Below the pieces are notes generated by a model that made no database searches, had not been told where the DNA came from, and saw only the letters and a list, made by a program, of their open reading frames with translations. Positions 43,300-52,330 of a stretch of 64,000 nucleotides of DNA are shown piece by piece. Source of the stretch: DAORHV01 sp964448405 (GTDB lineage Bacteria > Patescibacteriota > Gracilibacteria > Peribacterales > Peribacteraceae); assembly GCA_964448405.1 (NCBI GenBank), contig CAYUVW010000003.1, forward strand, positions 16,228-80,227. The letters are read 5' to 3'. A program made the translations under genes and the position numbers. Positions within the stretch are counted from its first letter, which is position 1, and every line of letters begins with the position of its first letter.

Positions 43300-45168
43300 T
43301 TACGGGGAGGTGCCGTCGTCTGCCTTACGGGGGAAGGGGCCTGTCCATGGGCAGGGGGTTTTTGTCAGTGGTGCCCTGGCCAATTCGCGCAGCAACGTTG
43401 CGGTCTCGTCGATGGCCTGCGCGATGGTGCCTACCATTTTTCGTTGCACCGGCAACCACTGGTCCAGCGCTATGCGTTGACCAATGGCAACGGCATCTCC
43501 GGTGTAGATTCCCTGGTCTTCCCGCACGCCGGCAAGTTCGTCTTGTGCGTTGCCTGTCGTTGCGCCGATGGTATACAACGGCGAGTTTGCGCGGCGGTTT
43601 TCACGGTATGCACAGAAGCCGGCAAGCGGGTGCGGCGGCAAGCCCGTAATAGAGCAGTACTCACGTTCGTATTCTTGCGCCAACTCATGGCCGAGGTAGT
43701 TCGGCAGCGCGAACGGAGTCATTTGTGCCAGTTCGGAATATAGGCCCAAATGCGGGTCTTGGCGCATGCACGCCAAGTAGGGCGAGGTCGCCTCACCGAC
43801 GACGTTCGGACTGCGATTACTCACCAATGTGTGACCGCTATGCGACTGCGCCACGCAGAAGGCAATGTAACAGGCGTGGGCCATGATTTCGTCTTTGTAC
43901 ATCACGCGGTTTTCCGGGTCGCAGATATGATTCACATCCGCCGCCTTCAATGCGGGATTCAAGAATCGCTCGTCGGACGGATCCCACAACGGCGTTCCAT
44001 CGTCCTGAAAGAGCGCGGTGATTTCCGGACACAATTCCGGACCGTCAATGGTCGTGCGCTCCTGCTCGTCGCAACGAATAAGGTTAATATCGTCTTCATT
44101 TTCCGGTGATGCGCAATTCTCCACCGGAGCAGGTACCTTGCGGCACAAATATCCCAGTCGCCCCGCACTGCGACTGCACAACGGGCTCTGAATTTCCGGC
44201 ATTGAGCTGAAGTCCGCAGTGCCCTCGTAGGTGAAGGGGTATGCCAACTGATCGCCGCCGTCGTGATATTCCGGGTAATCGCCGGCTTTCTTGATTTCCC
44301 GCATGCGGGTGAAGTGGTCGGGGTAGATCCACATGAGGCCCAGGTCATCCGCACGCGCCCATAACCCAAGATTTTTACCGTCTAATTTCGGCACAACGTA
44401 CTCGCCCTTTTTCGCGTAATCCGTGGCTTTGATGTTCAGCGCATCGGCCAATTCCCGCAATGCCATGCCGATGGTATAGCCGTCGTTGTCACCATCCAGA
44501 AACGGCGTCCACGACGCTATTTCCGGATCCGCCTCGCGCTCGTTGCGGAAGTAGCCGTGCTGGTAGGTCCACAGCAGTTCGTCGGATATGCCGTCTTGCT
44601 GTATTTCGGGATTCAGCTTGTTCTCCAAAACGTCGTTTGCCTCATCGGGCCATGCCAGAATGGTTGTTCCTGTTGCGGTCCAAATGCGCGTGGTGAGCAG
44701 CGTGGAAAAGCCCACGTTGGCCGGGCGGTTGGGTTGGTCCGAAAGCGCCAGTGATCCGCCGTTGGCCACTACGGTCAATACGTCGCCCAGGTTGTCGAAA
44801 TCCATCTCGGTTTTCACCAGCGAGAGGATCGAGTCGCGCAACGAATCGCAGCCGGCGCCGTCGTTAATGCCGCCGATGCTGAAGGTGATCGGCGTCCTGT
44901 TGTGGAAGGTGTTTTTATTCAGGCACAGCACGCCAATGTCGTTCAGTAGCGCGGCTTGCACGTCGCTTGGGAACAGCTCGATTCCATCACCCTGCCAGTC
45001 CTCCATTTCCCGTATGACGAAATCCACAATCTTCTCACTCGGCATTTGCGGATGACGCGTCAGCTCGAATGCGTTGTCGAAGAATTGATCAAACACAGAC
45101 GTAGTGATCGCCGATGCAGGGAGCGGCAGCGCTAGGAGAACGCCGATGAGCAATGCGCGGAGCTTCAT
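43300..45168 (-). CDS. Exported Cys-rich protein, operon gene 4, unknown
   Basis: 622 residues with a clear signal peptide (1-20, LIGVLLALPLPASA). The mature part has about 20 Cys and aromatic/acidic stretches such as TLVSNRSPNVVGEATSPYLA and HELAQEYEREYCSITGLPPH. No enzyme motif or known fold. The start overlaps the stop of gene 3 by 4 nt (ATGA), so translation is coupled. Predicted to be released or held at the cell surface. Confidence 0.7.
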   Translation of the reverse strand: MKLRALLIGVLLALPLPASAITTSVFDQFFDNAFELTRHPQMPSEKIVDFVIREMEDWQGDGIELFPSDVQAALLNDIGVLCLNKNTFHNRTPITFSIGGINDGAGCDSLRDSILSLVKTEMDFDNLGDVLTVVANGGSLALSDQPNRPANVGFSTLLTTRIWTATGTTILAWPDEANDVLENKLNPEIQQDGISDELLWTYQHGYFRNEREADPEIASWTPFLDGDNDGYTIGMALRELADALNIKATDYAKKGEYVVPKLDGKNLGLWARADDLGLMWIYPDHFTRMREIKKAGDYPEYHDGGDQLAYPFTYEGTADFSSMPEIQSPLCSRSAGRLGYLCRKVPAPVENCASPENEDDINLIRCDEQERTTIDGPELCPEITALFQDDGTPLWDPSDERFLNPALKAADVNHICDPENRVMYKDEIMAHACYIAFCVAQSHSGHTLVSNRSPNVVGEATSPYLACMRQDPHLGLYSELAQMTPFALPNYLGHELAQEYEREYCSITGLPPHPLAGFCAYRENRRANSPLYTIGATTGNAQDELAGVREDQGIYTGDAVAIGQRIALDQWLPVQRKMVGTIAQAIDETATLLRELARAPLTKTPCPWTGPFPRKADDGTSP

Positions 45169-46205
45169 AGTTCGGGTACGACTTGTTCGAGCTTGTCATG
45201 GAGTGAGTTCAGCGAGTCCCAGATTTTCGGCATGCAGCTGGTGCCGTCGGCCATCAATGCCAATTCGTTCTTGATGTCCAAGCCCGCACGCTGGAAACAT
45301 GACATTTGCACGGTAAAGACCACGGCTTGCTCAAAGGAGCGCAACGTATTGATCGTGCGCTCAACGGCAATGCGCGCGCGGATACGCTCGTTGTTCATGC
45401 GCTCGAAATTATTCTGGATTCGCATGCCGAAATTGCCGTAAAAATCGCTGATCACGCATTCTTGGTTGCAGGTGGGATCTGGCCCTTGGTAGCGAGCGGA
45501 GTTGCACGTCGGCAGATCGCCATTGGAATCCGGCACATTCGGATCCACGCAGAAGTTGGTGATTTCCGTGCAGCAGAAGTTCGTGCCACCACCGGCATTG
45601 GCCATTCCTTCCGGGCCGTCCAAATCCTGATCCGTACGGACCATAAGAGGACTTTCGGGCTGAAATTCCGCCAGCTTACATTCGTACTCGCGCTCGAATT
45701 CCATAATGACCGAAGCGAATGATTCGAAGTTCACGGGCTTTGGCACCATGATCGTTTGCGTGCCGAGTCCACCCACTTGGGTGGTGTACTTGTAGTGCCA
45801 GCCTGGCAGTGCAGTTGCCAACGCGGTCAGCACCGGCGAAGGTGGCGGCTGGATGCCGTTTGGTCCGCCGAAGCAACTCCAGGCAAGCGTGTTTTTCAGA
45901 ATGGCCTCACGCTCCGCAACGACCGCCGACATGTGCTGGCGGAAGAGATTAATGGCGACGACCGGCCGCGTAATGCCCTCAAACATTGTCCCGACGGATG
46001 TACAGCTTCGCGGATCGTCGCTACTCGCCAACGAAGACGATGATGAGCTTGCGCCGTTGGTAATTTGCGCACGAACCAACTGCATGCCGATGATCGGAAT
46101 GCTTATGCCGACGATCAACGCCAACACGCCAGTGTACAAGCGTTGCAAATCGGCGGTGACGGGTTGCCCTTTATTTGCCGGCGTTGTGCGCTTGGAAGAA
46201 GGCAT
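45165..46205 (-). CDS. Membrane-anchored Cys-containing protein, operon gene 3, unknown
   Basis: 346 residues. A basic N-terminus, then one membrane helix (about 25-46, GVLALIVGISIPIIGMQLV), a Ser run (ASSSSSSLASSDD), and an extracytoplasmic part with paired Cys (CCTEITNFCVDPNVP, CNSARYQGPDPTCNQEC) and long helices (NNFERMNNERIRARIAVERT). It probably anchors or assembles with the other operon products. Its ATG is 3 nt after the stop of gene 2. Confidence 0.65.
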   Translation of the reverse strand: MPSSKRTTPANKGQPVTADLQRLYTGVLALIVGISIPIIGMQLVRAQITNGASSSSSSLASSDDPRSCTSVGTMFEGITRPVVAINLFRQHMSAVVAEREAILKNTLAWSCFGGPNGIQPPPSPVLTALATALPGWHYKYTTQVGGLGTQTIMVPKPVNFESFASVIMEFEREYECKLAEFQPESPLMVRTDQDLDGPEGMANAGGGTNFCCTEITNFCVDPNVPDSNGDLPTCNSARYQGPDPTCNQECVISDFYGNFGMRIQNNFERMNNERIRARIAVERTINTLRSFEQAVVFTVQMSCFQRAGLDIKNELALMADGTSCMPKIWDSLNSLHDKLEQVVPEL

Positions 46206-46208
46206 GGA

Positions 46209-46985
46209 TTAATCGGTGAAGGCGTCGGGATTGGGCGGGTCATTGAGCGGAGAGTTTCCTTCAGGCAACTGGATGTCGGAGTTATCCGGCATGTCGCATT
46301 GACCCATGAAGCAGGGAATTTGGTACAGCTTACCGAGCATGTTCACCATCCCGCGCAGCGGAATGAACGCGCGCTTGGGGAAGTCCTTCATCATCCAATC
46401 GGTCATACCGACGAATTGCAGAGCTCCGCGGTAGCCCGAGTCGTAGGCGACTGCGATGCGCAGCACCCCTTGCTCCATTGCCAGGGAATCATTTACCAGC
46501 TGCGTGCAGTCGGTGGTGAGTGTTGCAGGGTCCGCAATGGAATTTTTCTGCACGAACTTACATTCGTCGTAGGGCGTGAAGTTTTGCTCGCGACAACCGA
46601 GTAAAGCCACACTCAGCGGATCATCATCCTCGGCAGTGAACGATTGCTGCATTGCCTGGCAGATCCCGACGCTCCTGCAGCGCAGGACCCGATACGATTC
46701 CACCAACGGCCATACCAAATCGGAGGTCTCGCGGTAGCGGGTCTCGAAAATACCGGTCCGCTCCTCGTCGACTTTGCCGCCCGTATTGGCGATGAAATTA
46801 CCGTCTTCATCCTGGCGGCTGCCAAACAACACGCTGCGGTATTCGTCGTGCACCGTCGACAATTCATCAATCACGCGGTCTCGGCATTCCTCCAAGGGCT
46901 TTGAATCCTGAGCAAGAGCTGGTGCTGCAGCCATGCTGCTAAGCAGGCAGAGAAGCAGGCCGACGGAGAAGCGTTGTGCAGACAT
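46209..46985 (-). CDS. Exported Cys-containing protein, operon gene 2, unknown
   Basis: 258 residues. Signal peptide about 1-25 (LLLCLLSSMAAAPALAQ). The mature protein is mostly helical with about nine Cys (LEECRDRVIDEL, LRCRSVGICQAMQ, YDECKFVQ) and a Pro/Asp-rich tail. No known family. The ATG touches the TAA of gene 1 directly. Confidence 0.65.
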   Translation of the reverse strand: MSAQRFSVGLLLCLLSSMAAAPALAQDSKPLEECRDRVIDELSTVHDEYRSVLFGSRQDEDGNFIANTGGKVDEERTGIFETRYRETSDLVWPLVESYRVLRCRSVGICQAMQQSFTAEDDDPLSVALLGCREQNFTPYDECKFVQKNSIADPATLTTDCTQLVNDSLAMEQGVLRIAVAYDSGYRGALQFVGMTDWMMKDFPKRAFIPLRGMVNMLGKLYQIPCFMGQCDMPDNSDIQLPEGNSPLNDPPNPDAFTD

Positions 46986-49900
46986 TTAGGATTGCGGAGG
47001 TTCCAGGCGAATATCGGTAGGCTTCGACATTTTGGGGAACAATCGTTTCAGTAATTCGGCCTTGGCATCCTGGAACGGATTTTCATCCGGACTGTCGTTT
47101 TCCGGCAGCGTGAGGTCTCGCATGGTGTGCGCGATATCCGTGAACTCGTTGTCCAGCTTCGGTATGAACCATTGCCACTTGAAGGACCGGAAGATTTCGG
47201 TGGGCAAATGGATGCAGACGACGTCCTCTTTGCATGGGGGCGGATCATCGGGGTCAGGATACTCTTCCCCTATCCGAATGATGCGACCGGCATAGTCCTC
47301 TTTTCGTTCAGGCATCCAACGCGACCACAGGCGTCCAGTACGCTCAAGAAGATCGGTCTCGGTGTGAATGATTTTAATGCTATTGCCATAGTCTTCATCG
47401 ATGGCGATATCCTCTTCCTTGGAAGGCGGCGTAAGGACGCTTGGCGGCATTCGGCACAGTGCGCCACGCATGCTGTCACGCATTTTCGGGAAGTTGTCGG
47501 TCGTGCTTTCCGCCGACGAGTTTCCAGATGCCTCGTTTTGTTCTTCTTGTTGTTGCGCGTCCACCGTAATGCCTTCGATCATCTCGCGGATGAGCATCAT
47601 TTTCTGCTTGGCGTCACCCAGGTTCGGCAGCGGAATGGGGTCGATGAACGTTTGCGGAGGAAGGGTAACGTTGGGGTCCGGCAGGCTGTCGAAGGCCGAA
47701 ATATCTGGGTAATCCGGTAGATCGGCATACTGATCGGCACCCAGCGGAAGGCTGCCCTTGTAGGTGGGCGGCAGCGGGATTTCAATGCGAACGCTTACCG
47801 GCCACAGTACCGGTACACGCCATTCATCCTGGGAGAGCCCCATGAACGAGAAGTCATAACTCTTGTCCTCTGCATTGGAAATGAGCGGCGTCAGATCGGG
47901 TGGCTCTGGCAACGAATCGCGATCTCGCGTCGAGATCGGCGCTTCGCCGGGGGCGGTCTTCTGGCGCCACCAGTTGTCGAGCAATGTATAGACCGGTGCC
48001 GAGTAGCGCTGATTGCTGCACCAAGTGACCTGGCAGGCGTCGGCCTGCAGGTAGGCCTTCTGTGTTTTTCGCCAAATGGTCTTCAGCTTCTGGCGCTCGA
48101 GCGAGGCTTCGGCTGCATCGCGGATGATCTGGCTGTTTTGCACATACCATTCACCGAAGAAGTCGCGGATTTCTTCCTGTGTCTCGTACATTTTCTGCAA
48201 GCGACCGGCCAGTGCCAACCGCATAAGGCGAATGCGTTCCAAGTCCTCCAAATAACCGTCGATTTTATCGATGAGCGGGTCCGCCTGTCCGGCAATCGAC
48301 GGGTTGCGCAATTGCCATAGCTTCCATTCCGCACGGCGCGTACGCAGCTCCGCCTTGGATGCCAGTGCGACCAAAATGGGAATGCGTACCTCGCGGATGG
48401 GCGCAACGTACAGCTGTCGGAAAGATTGCAGCGCCGCACCCAATTCCTCGGGGCCCGCGCGCAACGTCATGGCCACCGTGCCGTTCGGCTGGCTCACGAT
48501 GCCGGCCGCCAATTTAATGAGCGGGTCGTCTTCGGAGAGGCCTGTCAGGATGCGCGCGGGCATGACGAGTTTTACGGTGGGGTCGCGGATCAGATTCAAT
48601 AACGCCTTCTGCTGCTTTTCCCACCACTTCGTAAAATCACGCTCGGCGGTATCGTCGAATCCGTCGGTACGAGCATTATCCGGCACGGTCTTCCCGCCGC
48701 GCACCTTGCTTTCCAGCATGACATCCAAGAAGCCGCTTGGGTCACTCGGATCATCGAAGAAGCGTTGAACCTTCTGTACGCGCCGGTTGTCCAACATAGC
48801 CAGCGGCGAGCGTTCGTCGTAGACCCACGCGTCGGGTGCGGTGCGGCCGCCGCGGTCGGGTTCAGCCAATGACACTTCCGGCATGTAACTCTCTTTCTGC
48901 GTATTGAAGTTGTCGGGCATGTGATTGCCGTCTTTCCATTCTGGCTTCAGTGGTTCCTGCTGGTGCGGATCGGTTTCGGTGCACGGCGGAGAGCCACACT
49001 CCTTGGTGCCGATGATCAGCTCGCATTTCTCATCGAACAGCGTGCTGATGTATGGCTTCCAGTCTTCCCCGTTCGGGGAACCGCCCGCATCAATATCGTA
49101 GTACTCGTAACATTCGCCGCGTACTTTCCATTCCTGAATGGTGTCGCCGTGTTTTACCTCCCGGATGGTGACACCCAGGTTGTACAGCAGCGGTCCGGAG
49201 TAGTGGCGGTAATACGAACTGAGAATCGCCTCCTGCGTGTGGCTGTGGTACATCTGGCCGGTGGTATCGTCGTAGTCGCAGTTCTCCGGAAACTTGTCGA
49301 TAAACCTGGGCAGGAACGGCGTGCGGCACTCCTGTCCGAAGCATTTTTTGGACAGTTCCGGCGGCACGAATGGCGTCATCACGGTGCTTTCGTCGCCGCT
49401 CAGCAAGCCCACTTGCAGGAACGGTACGTCGGTGGGCGACCGCGTACCCTGGTCGTTGTAGTCGAAACAGTACGTCTTCACGAAATTGAACGCGTAGTTC
49501 AAGACGTCGCCGTCGTTTCCGTCGCCATCCACGTCGCCTTCGTCGACGTCCTGTGTGTGGCACGACATCACCGGGCGCGGCGCATTGTCGGACAATGTCC
49601 GGAAGCGGTTGTAGAGCTTCTCGCATTGGTGCGGCGTTGCGTTGCCGTAACGGATGCACAGTCGTTCCTGGTTCACTTCCACGTCGCCCGGCTCATCAAG
49701 TGGCGTGCCTGTATTCGGGTCGCGATCGTCATCCTCGTCCTTCAAACCGTAAGAAATGCCGCGGTCTTTTAAATCTTCGTCGGTGTATTTTGTGTCGTAA
49801 ATATTGCACGCAGACGTATAGCCCTGTGTCGTGTCCGGAAAAATGTAGTTTCCACGCACGCCGATGCCGGTCTCTTCCTTGGTGATCGGTTCGATGTTGT

Positions 49901-50720
49901 CGCGCCCCGGCAGATCCGGACTGGTGTCGGGCAGCGGCACGCAATCCTGGCTCCCGTCTTCGCATTTCAGTACGTACAGGTGCGTCATGGAATTCGAAAT
50001 GGCTTCAATGTCATCCATAATGGCCTTCACGCGCGGCGGCGGGTTGTTCTTTAAATCTTCGCACGTGGACGTGGGATTAATGAGCATTGCAGCCATGTAC
50101 GCTGGGCCCAATGTCACTGGCACGCTGGGGAAACAACCTTGCCCCGGGCAGCTGACGTATTCGGTGCCGAATTGCGCGCAGGTTTGCACGTTCAGTCCGG
50201 CTGCGACGAACTGCGGCAATGCGAAAATGCCGTCGTCTTCCATGGCTTGGCACATCACCGTGTAGGCTTCCATTTCGAAATTGCAGCAGCTTCCGGCCGG
50301 TCGTACGCCCGGAGGCTCGGGGCAAATTTGTTTGGCGTGCGTTAACTCGTGCATGAGCAAGTACTCGGTTCCGCCTCCCGTTGGACTTGCCAGCGACATA
50401 CACAAGTTGATCGTGCCGTCCGGTTGTTTTAAGTCAGCGTAGCCGGTGGTGCCGTTACAGCTGTTAATGCCGCCCTGGCAATTGATTTGCACATTGCACG
50501 GCGGGTTGATGTCCGGGTCGTATTCGATGTTCACCTTCGAGTCAGGGTCCCATCCGCCGCATTGCACGGAGTTCACATTGGATTTCACTTCGTCTATGCC
50601 AAAACGGACGTCGTGATACGCCTCCGGCTCATTCATAATGGGGTGCAGCGGAGCCGAAGAACTGCTCGTTGGAACACAGAGCAGGACCATGGCCGGAAGC
50701 AGAACGAATCTCCATCGCAT
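46986..50720 (-). CDS. Exported protein with HExxH zinc-peptidase motif, operon gene 1
   Basis: 1244 residues from the ATG at 50720, which gives a signal peptide (MRWRFVLLPAMVLLC); 25 further upstream codons lie in the promoter. The mature N-terminus contains LLMHELTHAKQIC (HELTH at 124-128) and, about 20 residues later, CCNFEMEAY, the order of a gluzincin (two His and a Glu as zinc ligands). Later parts: a DVDGDGNDGD calcium-loop-like stretch near residue 410, many Cys in the first 650 residues, then a Pro-rich helical C-terminal half (about 650-1244) with RLMRLALAGRLQKMYETQEE. First gene of the five-gene unit. No known family as a whole. Confidence 0.7.
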   Translation of the reverse strand: MRWRFVLLPAMVLLCVPTSSSSAPLHPIMNEPEAYHDVRFGIDEVKSNVNSVQCGGWDPDSKVNIEYDPDINPPCNVQINCQGGINSCNGTTGYADLKQPDGTINLCMSLASPTGGGTEYLLMHELTHAKQICPEPPGVRPAGSCCNFEMEAYTVMCQAMEDDGIFALPQFVAAGLNVQTCAQFGTEYVSCPGQGCFPSVPVTLGPAYMAAMLINPTSTCEDLKNNPPPRVKAIMDDIEAISNSMTHLYVLKCEDGSQDCVPLPDTSPDLPGRDNIEPITKEETGIGVRGNYIFPDTTQGYTSACNIYDTKYTDEDLKDRGISYGLKDEDDDRDPNTGTPLDEPGDVEVNQERLCIRYGNATPHQCEKLYNRFRTLSDNAPRPVMSCHTQDVDEGDVDGDGNDGDVLNYAFNFVKTYCFDYNDQGTRSPTDVPFLQVGLLSGDESTVMTPFVPPELSKKCFGQECRTPFLPRFIDKFPENCDYDDTTGQMYHSHTQEAILSSYYRHYSGPLLYNLGVTIREVKHGDTIQEWKVRGECYEYYDIDAGGSPNGEDWKPYISTLFDEKCELIIGTKECGSPPCTETDPHQQEPLKPEWKDGNHMPDNFNTQKESYMPEVSLAEPDRGGRTAPDAWVYDERSPLAMLDNRRVQKVQRFFDDPSDPSGFLDVMLESKVRGGKTVPDNARTDGFDDTAERDFTKWWEKQQKALLNLIRDPTVKLVMPARILTGLSEDDPLIKLAAGIVSQPNGTVAMTLRAGPEELGAALQSFRQLYVAPIREVRIPILVALASKAELRTRRAEWKLWQLRNPSIAGQADPLIDKIDGYLEDLERIRLMRLALAGRLQKMYETQEEIRDFFGEWYVQNSQIIRDAAEASLERQKLKTIWRKTQKAYLQADACQVTWCSNQRYSAPVYTLLDNWWRQKTAPGEAPISTRDRDSLPEPPDLTPLISNAEDKSYDFSFMGLSQDEWRVPVLWPVSVRIEIPLPPTYKGSLPLGADQYADLPDYPDISAFDSLPDPNVTLPPQTFIDPIPLPNLGDAKQKMMLIREMIEGITVDAQQQEEQNEASGNSSAESTTDNFPKMRDSMRGALCRMPPSVLTPPSKEEDIAIDEDYGNSIKIIHTETDLLERTGRLWSRWMPERKEDYAGRIIRIGEEYPDPDDPPPCKEDVVCIHLPTEIFRSFKWQWFIPKLDNEFTDIAHTMRDLTLPENDSPDENPFQDAKAELLKRLFPKMSKPTDIRLEPPQS

Positions 50721-50731
50721 TCCGGAGAGAT

Positions 50732-50737
50732 ATCGTA
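50732..50737 (-). promoter_or_regulatory. Possible -10 of the exported operon
   Basis: TACGAT on the minus strand, 12 nt before the ATG at 50720. A weaker alternative, TATCTC, lies closer. The divergent 217-nt spacer to ssb holds both promoters. Confidence 0.35.
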
Positions 50738-50816
50738 CTTCTGTTAGCCAAAAAACCGAAATCGGAATGCTTAATGTATTCCGCGCCAGATTCAAAAAAA
50801 CGGCAAGGAGCTTTCG

Positions 50817-50844
50817 TTGACCAAGAATGGTCCAGGTGTACCCT
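50817..50844 (+). promoter_or_regulatory. ssb promoter
   Basis: TTGACC (50817-50822), 16-nt spacer, TACCCT (50839-50844). The predicted leader is about 85 nt and ends in a long CT tract (50911-50931). Confidence 0.5.
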
Positions 50845-50937
50845 CGTACACGTCTCTAAACCCGACGCTCCGTTCGACGGCGCACTCGGATGAGAGTCGA
50901 CGGTTCGAGGCCTCCTCTACTTCTTCCCCTCACAGCG

Positions 50938-51819
50938 ATGTTCTCATTGAATCGCATCGAAATCATCGGATACCAGACCCAGCCGGTCAGCCTCCGCCAG
51001 ACACCTGGCGGCACCAGCGTGACCGACCTGAATATTGTCGTGCCGTACACCTTTCAGTCCGGCAAAGGCGAGACCCTTTCAGGCAAGAGCTTCCACACCG
51101 TCACGGTGTGGGGCAGCATGGCCGACGTGGCCGGACAGTACGTCCGCCCGGGCAGCCAGATGTACATTTCCGGCCGTCTGCAAACCGACAGCTGGGAAGA
51201 CGAACAGAGTGGTGAGAAGCGCAGCAAGACCAAAGTCGTCGCCATGGACATGATTCTCCTAGACCCCAAAGGCGGACAGACCGAAGTCGCCGCCAGCGCC
51301 GCTCCCCTCACGCAGTGCATCAACCGCGTGCAGGTCATCGGCAACGTCACTCGCGATCCTGAACTGCGCACCACAACCAGCGGACAGAGCGTCCTCTCGT
51401 TCGGTGTGGCTACCAACGAACGCTGGAAGGATAAGGCCTCCGGCGAGATGAAAGAGCGTACCGAGTTCCACAACGTCGTGGCATGGGGTGAACTTGCCGT
51501 CGCCATTCAAGCCAACGTGAAAAAGGGCCAGCGCGTGTACGCCTGTGGTCGCGTCCAGACCCGCAGCTTCGAGACGCAGGCCGGCCAGAAGCGTTACACC
51601 ACAGAGGTGATCGCCGACCAGGTCAGCATGCTGGGAATCAAGAACGCCGATGCCGTCGCCGCCATCTCGGCCGAAGGTGCCGCCATGCCGGCCCGCTCTT
51701 CCGCTCCATCCGCACCGCGCGCGGCCAGCCAGGTCGAGCGTGAGGCAGTGGGTGTCGGTGCGTCCATCCCGGACATTAAATACGAGTCCGAGATCAAGCC
51801 CGAAGACTTGCCGTTCTAA
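50938..51819 (+). CDS. ssb: Single-stranded DNA-binding protein with two OB folds
   Basis: 293 residues from the ATG at 50938 (MFSLNRIEIIGY). Two OB domains in tandem: about 1-108 (VTDLNIVVPYTFQSGK, FHTVTVWGSMADVAGQYVRPG) and about 118-225 (NRVQVIGNVTRDPELRTTTSGQ, EFHNVVAWGELAVAIQANV). The C-terminus is an Ala/Pro/Ser linker ending EIKPEDLPF, the acidic tip that binds repair partners. Most bacterial SSBs carry one OB fold and act as tetramers; two per chain act as dimers, as in Deinococcus. It protects ssDNA in replication and repair. No Shine-Dalgarno. Confidence 0.93.
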   Translation: MFSLNRIEIIGYQTQPVSLRQTPGGTSVTDLNIVVPYTFQSGKGETLSGKSFHTVTVWGSMADVAGQYVRPGSQMYISGRLQTDSWEDEQSGEKRSKTKVVAMDMILLDPKGGQTEVAASAAPLTQCINRVQVIGNVTRDPELRTTTSGQSVLSFGVATNERWKDKASGEMKERTEFHNVVAWGELAVAIQANVKKGQRVYACGRVQTRSFETQAGQKRYTTEVIADQVSMLGIKNADAVAAISAEGAAMPARSSAPSAPRAASQVEREAVGVGASIPDIKYESEIKPEDLPF

Positions 51820-51839
51820 TCCACTTCACATCGATGTTC

Positions 51840-51863
51840 AAAACCCCCGGCGTCGGGGGTTTT
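51840..51863 (+). terminator. ssb terminator
   Basis: AAAACCCCCG, GCGT loop, CGGGGGTTTT, then TCTTT. Symmetric enough to serve the convergent gene ending at 51870 as well. Confidence 0.9.
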
Positions 51864-51869
51864 TCTTTG

Positions 51870-52271
51870 TCAGAAATCCAGACCCTGTGTTGCCGACCAG
51901 TTCAGCGCCTTGTCATGGGCGTAGAGAGCTGCAGGCAGCGCTGAAAGTGGCATACTCTTGCCATCCAGCGTCGCGAATGTGTCACCTTCGACCCATTGGA
52001 GCGCCAGTATTTTGTCTCCGCCGATCGATCTGGTGCCCGGCGTGGGTGCGCGGTCCGGAATCGTCACCGTAAACACGGTGCCCGTTTCGTCGAGTTGGTG
52101 TACGTCGTACTCGGACGGAATGCCGAGTTGCGCACGTGCCTCGGCGGCATGGAGGATTGCCATCGCGTCATCGCCAACCGCATCACGTTCCTCCAGCAGT
52201 GCGACAATGGCATTGTCGACTTCGGCCGGAATCACTTCGTCAGCCGATGTTCGTTCAAGGACTTCGCTCAT
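51870..52271 (-). CDS. Small acidic protein, unknown
   Basis: 133 residues from the ATG at 52271 (MSEVLERTSADEV). The first half is helical and acidic (AEVDNAIVALLEERDAVGDD); the second half looks like a small beta domain (GTVFTVTIPDRAPTPG, KILALQWVEGDTFATLDG). No signal peptide, membrane segment or known family. It sits 59 nt downstream of murB on the same strand and may share its transcript. Confidence 0.5.
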   Translation of the reverse strand: MSEVLERTSADEVIPAEVDNAIVALLEERDAVGDDAMAILHAAEARAQLGIPSEYDVHQLDETGTVFTVTIPDRAPTPGTRSIGGDKILALQWVEGDTFATLDGKSMPLSALPAALYAHDKALNWSATQGLDF

Positions 52272-52330
52272 AGGTTGCGCGTACTCTAAAGGCGAACGCA
52301 GGCGCGTCAACTTCTTGGGTGCATCCGTCC

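Noticed and set aside
50334..50433. Five-gene operon as a type IV secretion or conjugation cluster
   Set aside because: No VirB4/TraC ATPase, coupling protein, relaxase or pilin is present among or beside the genes.
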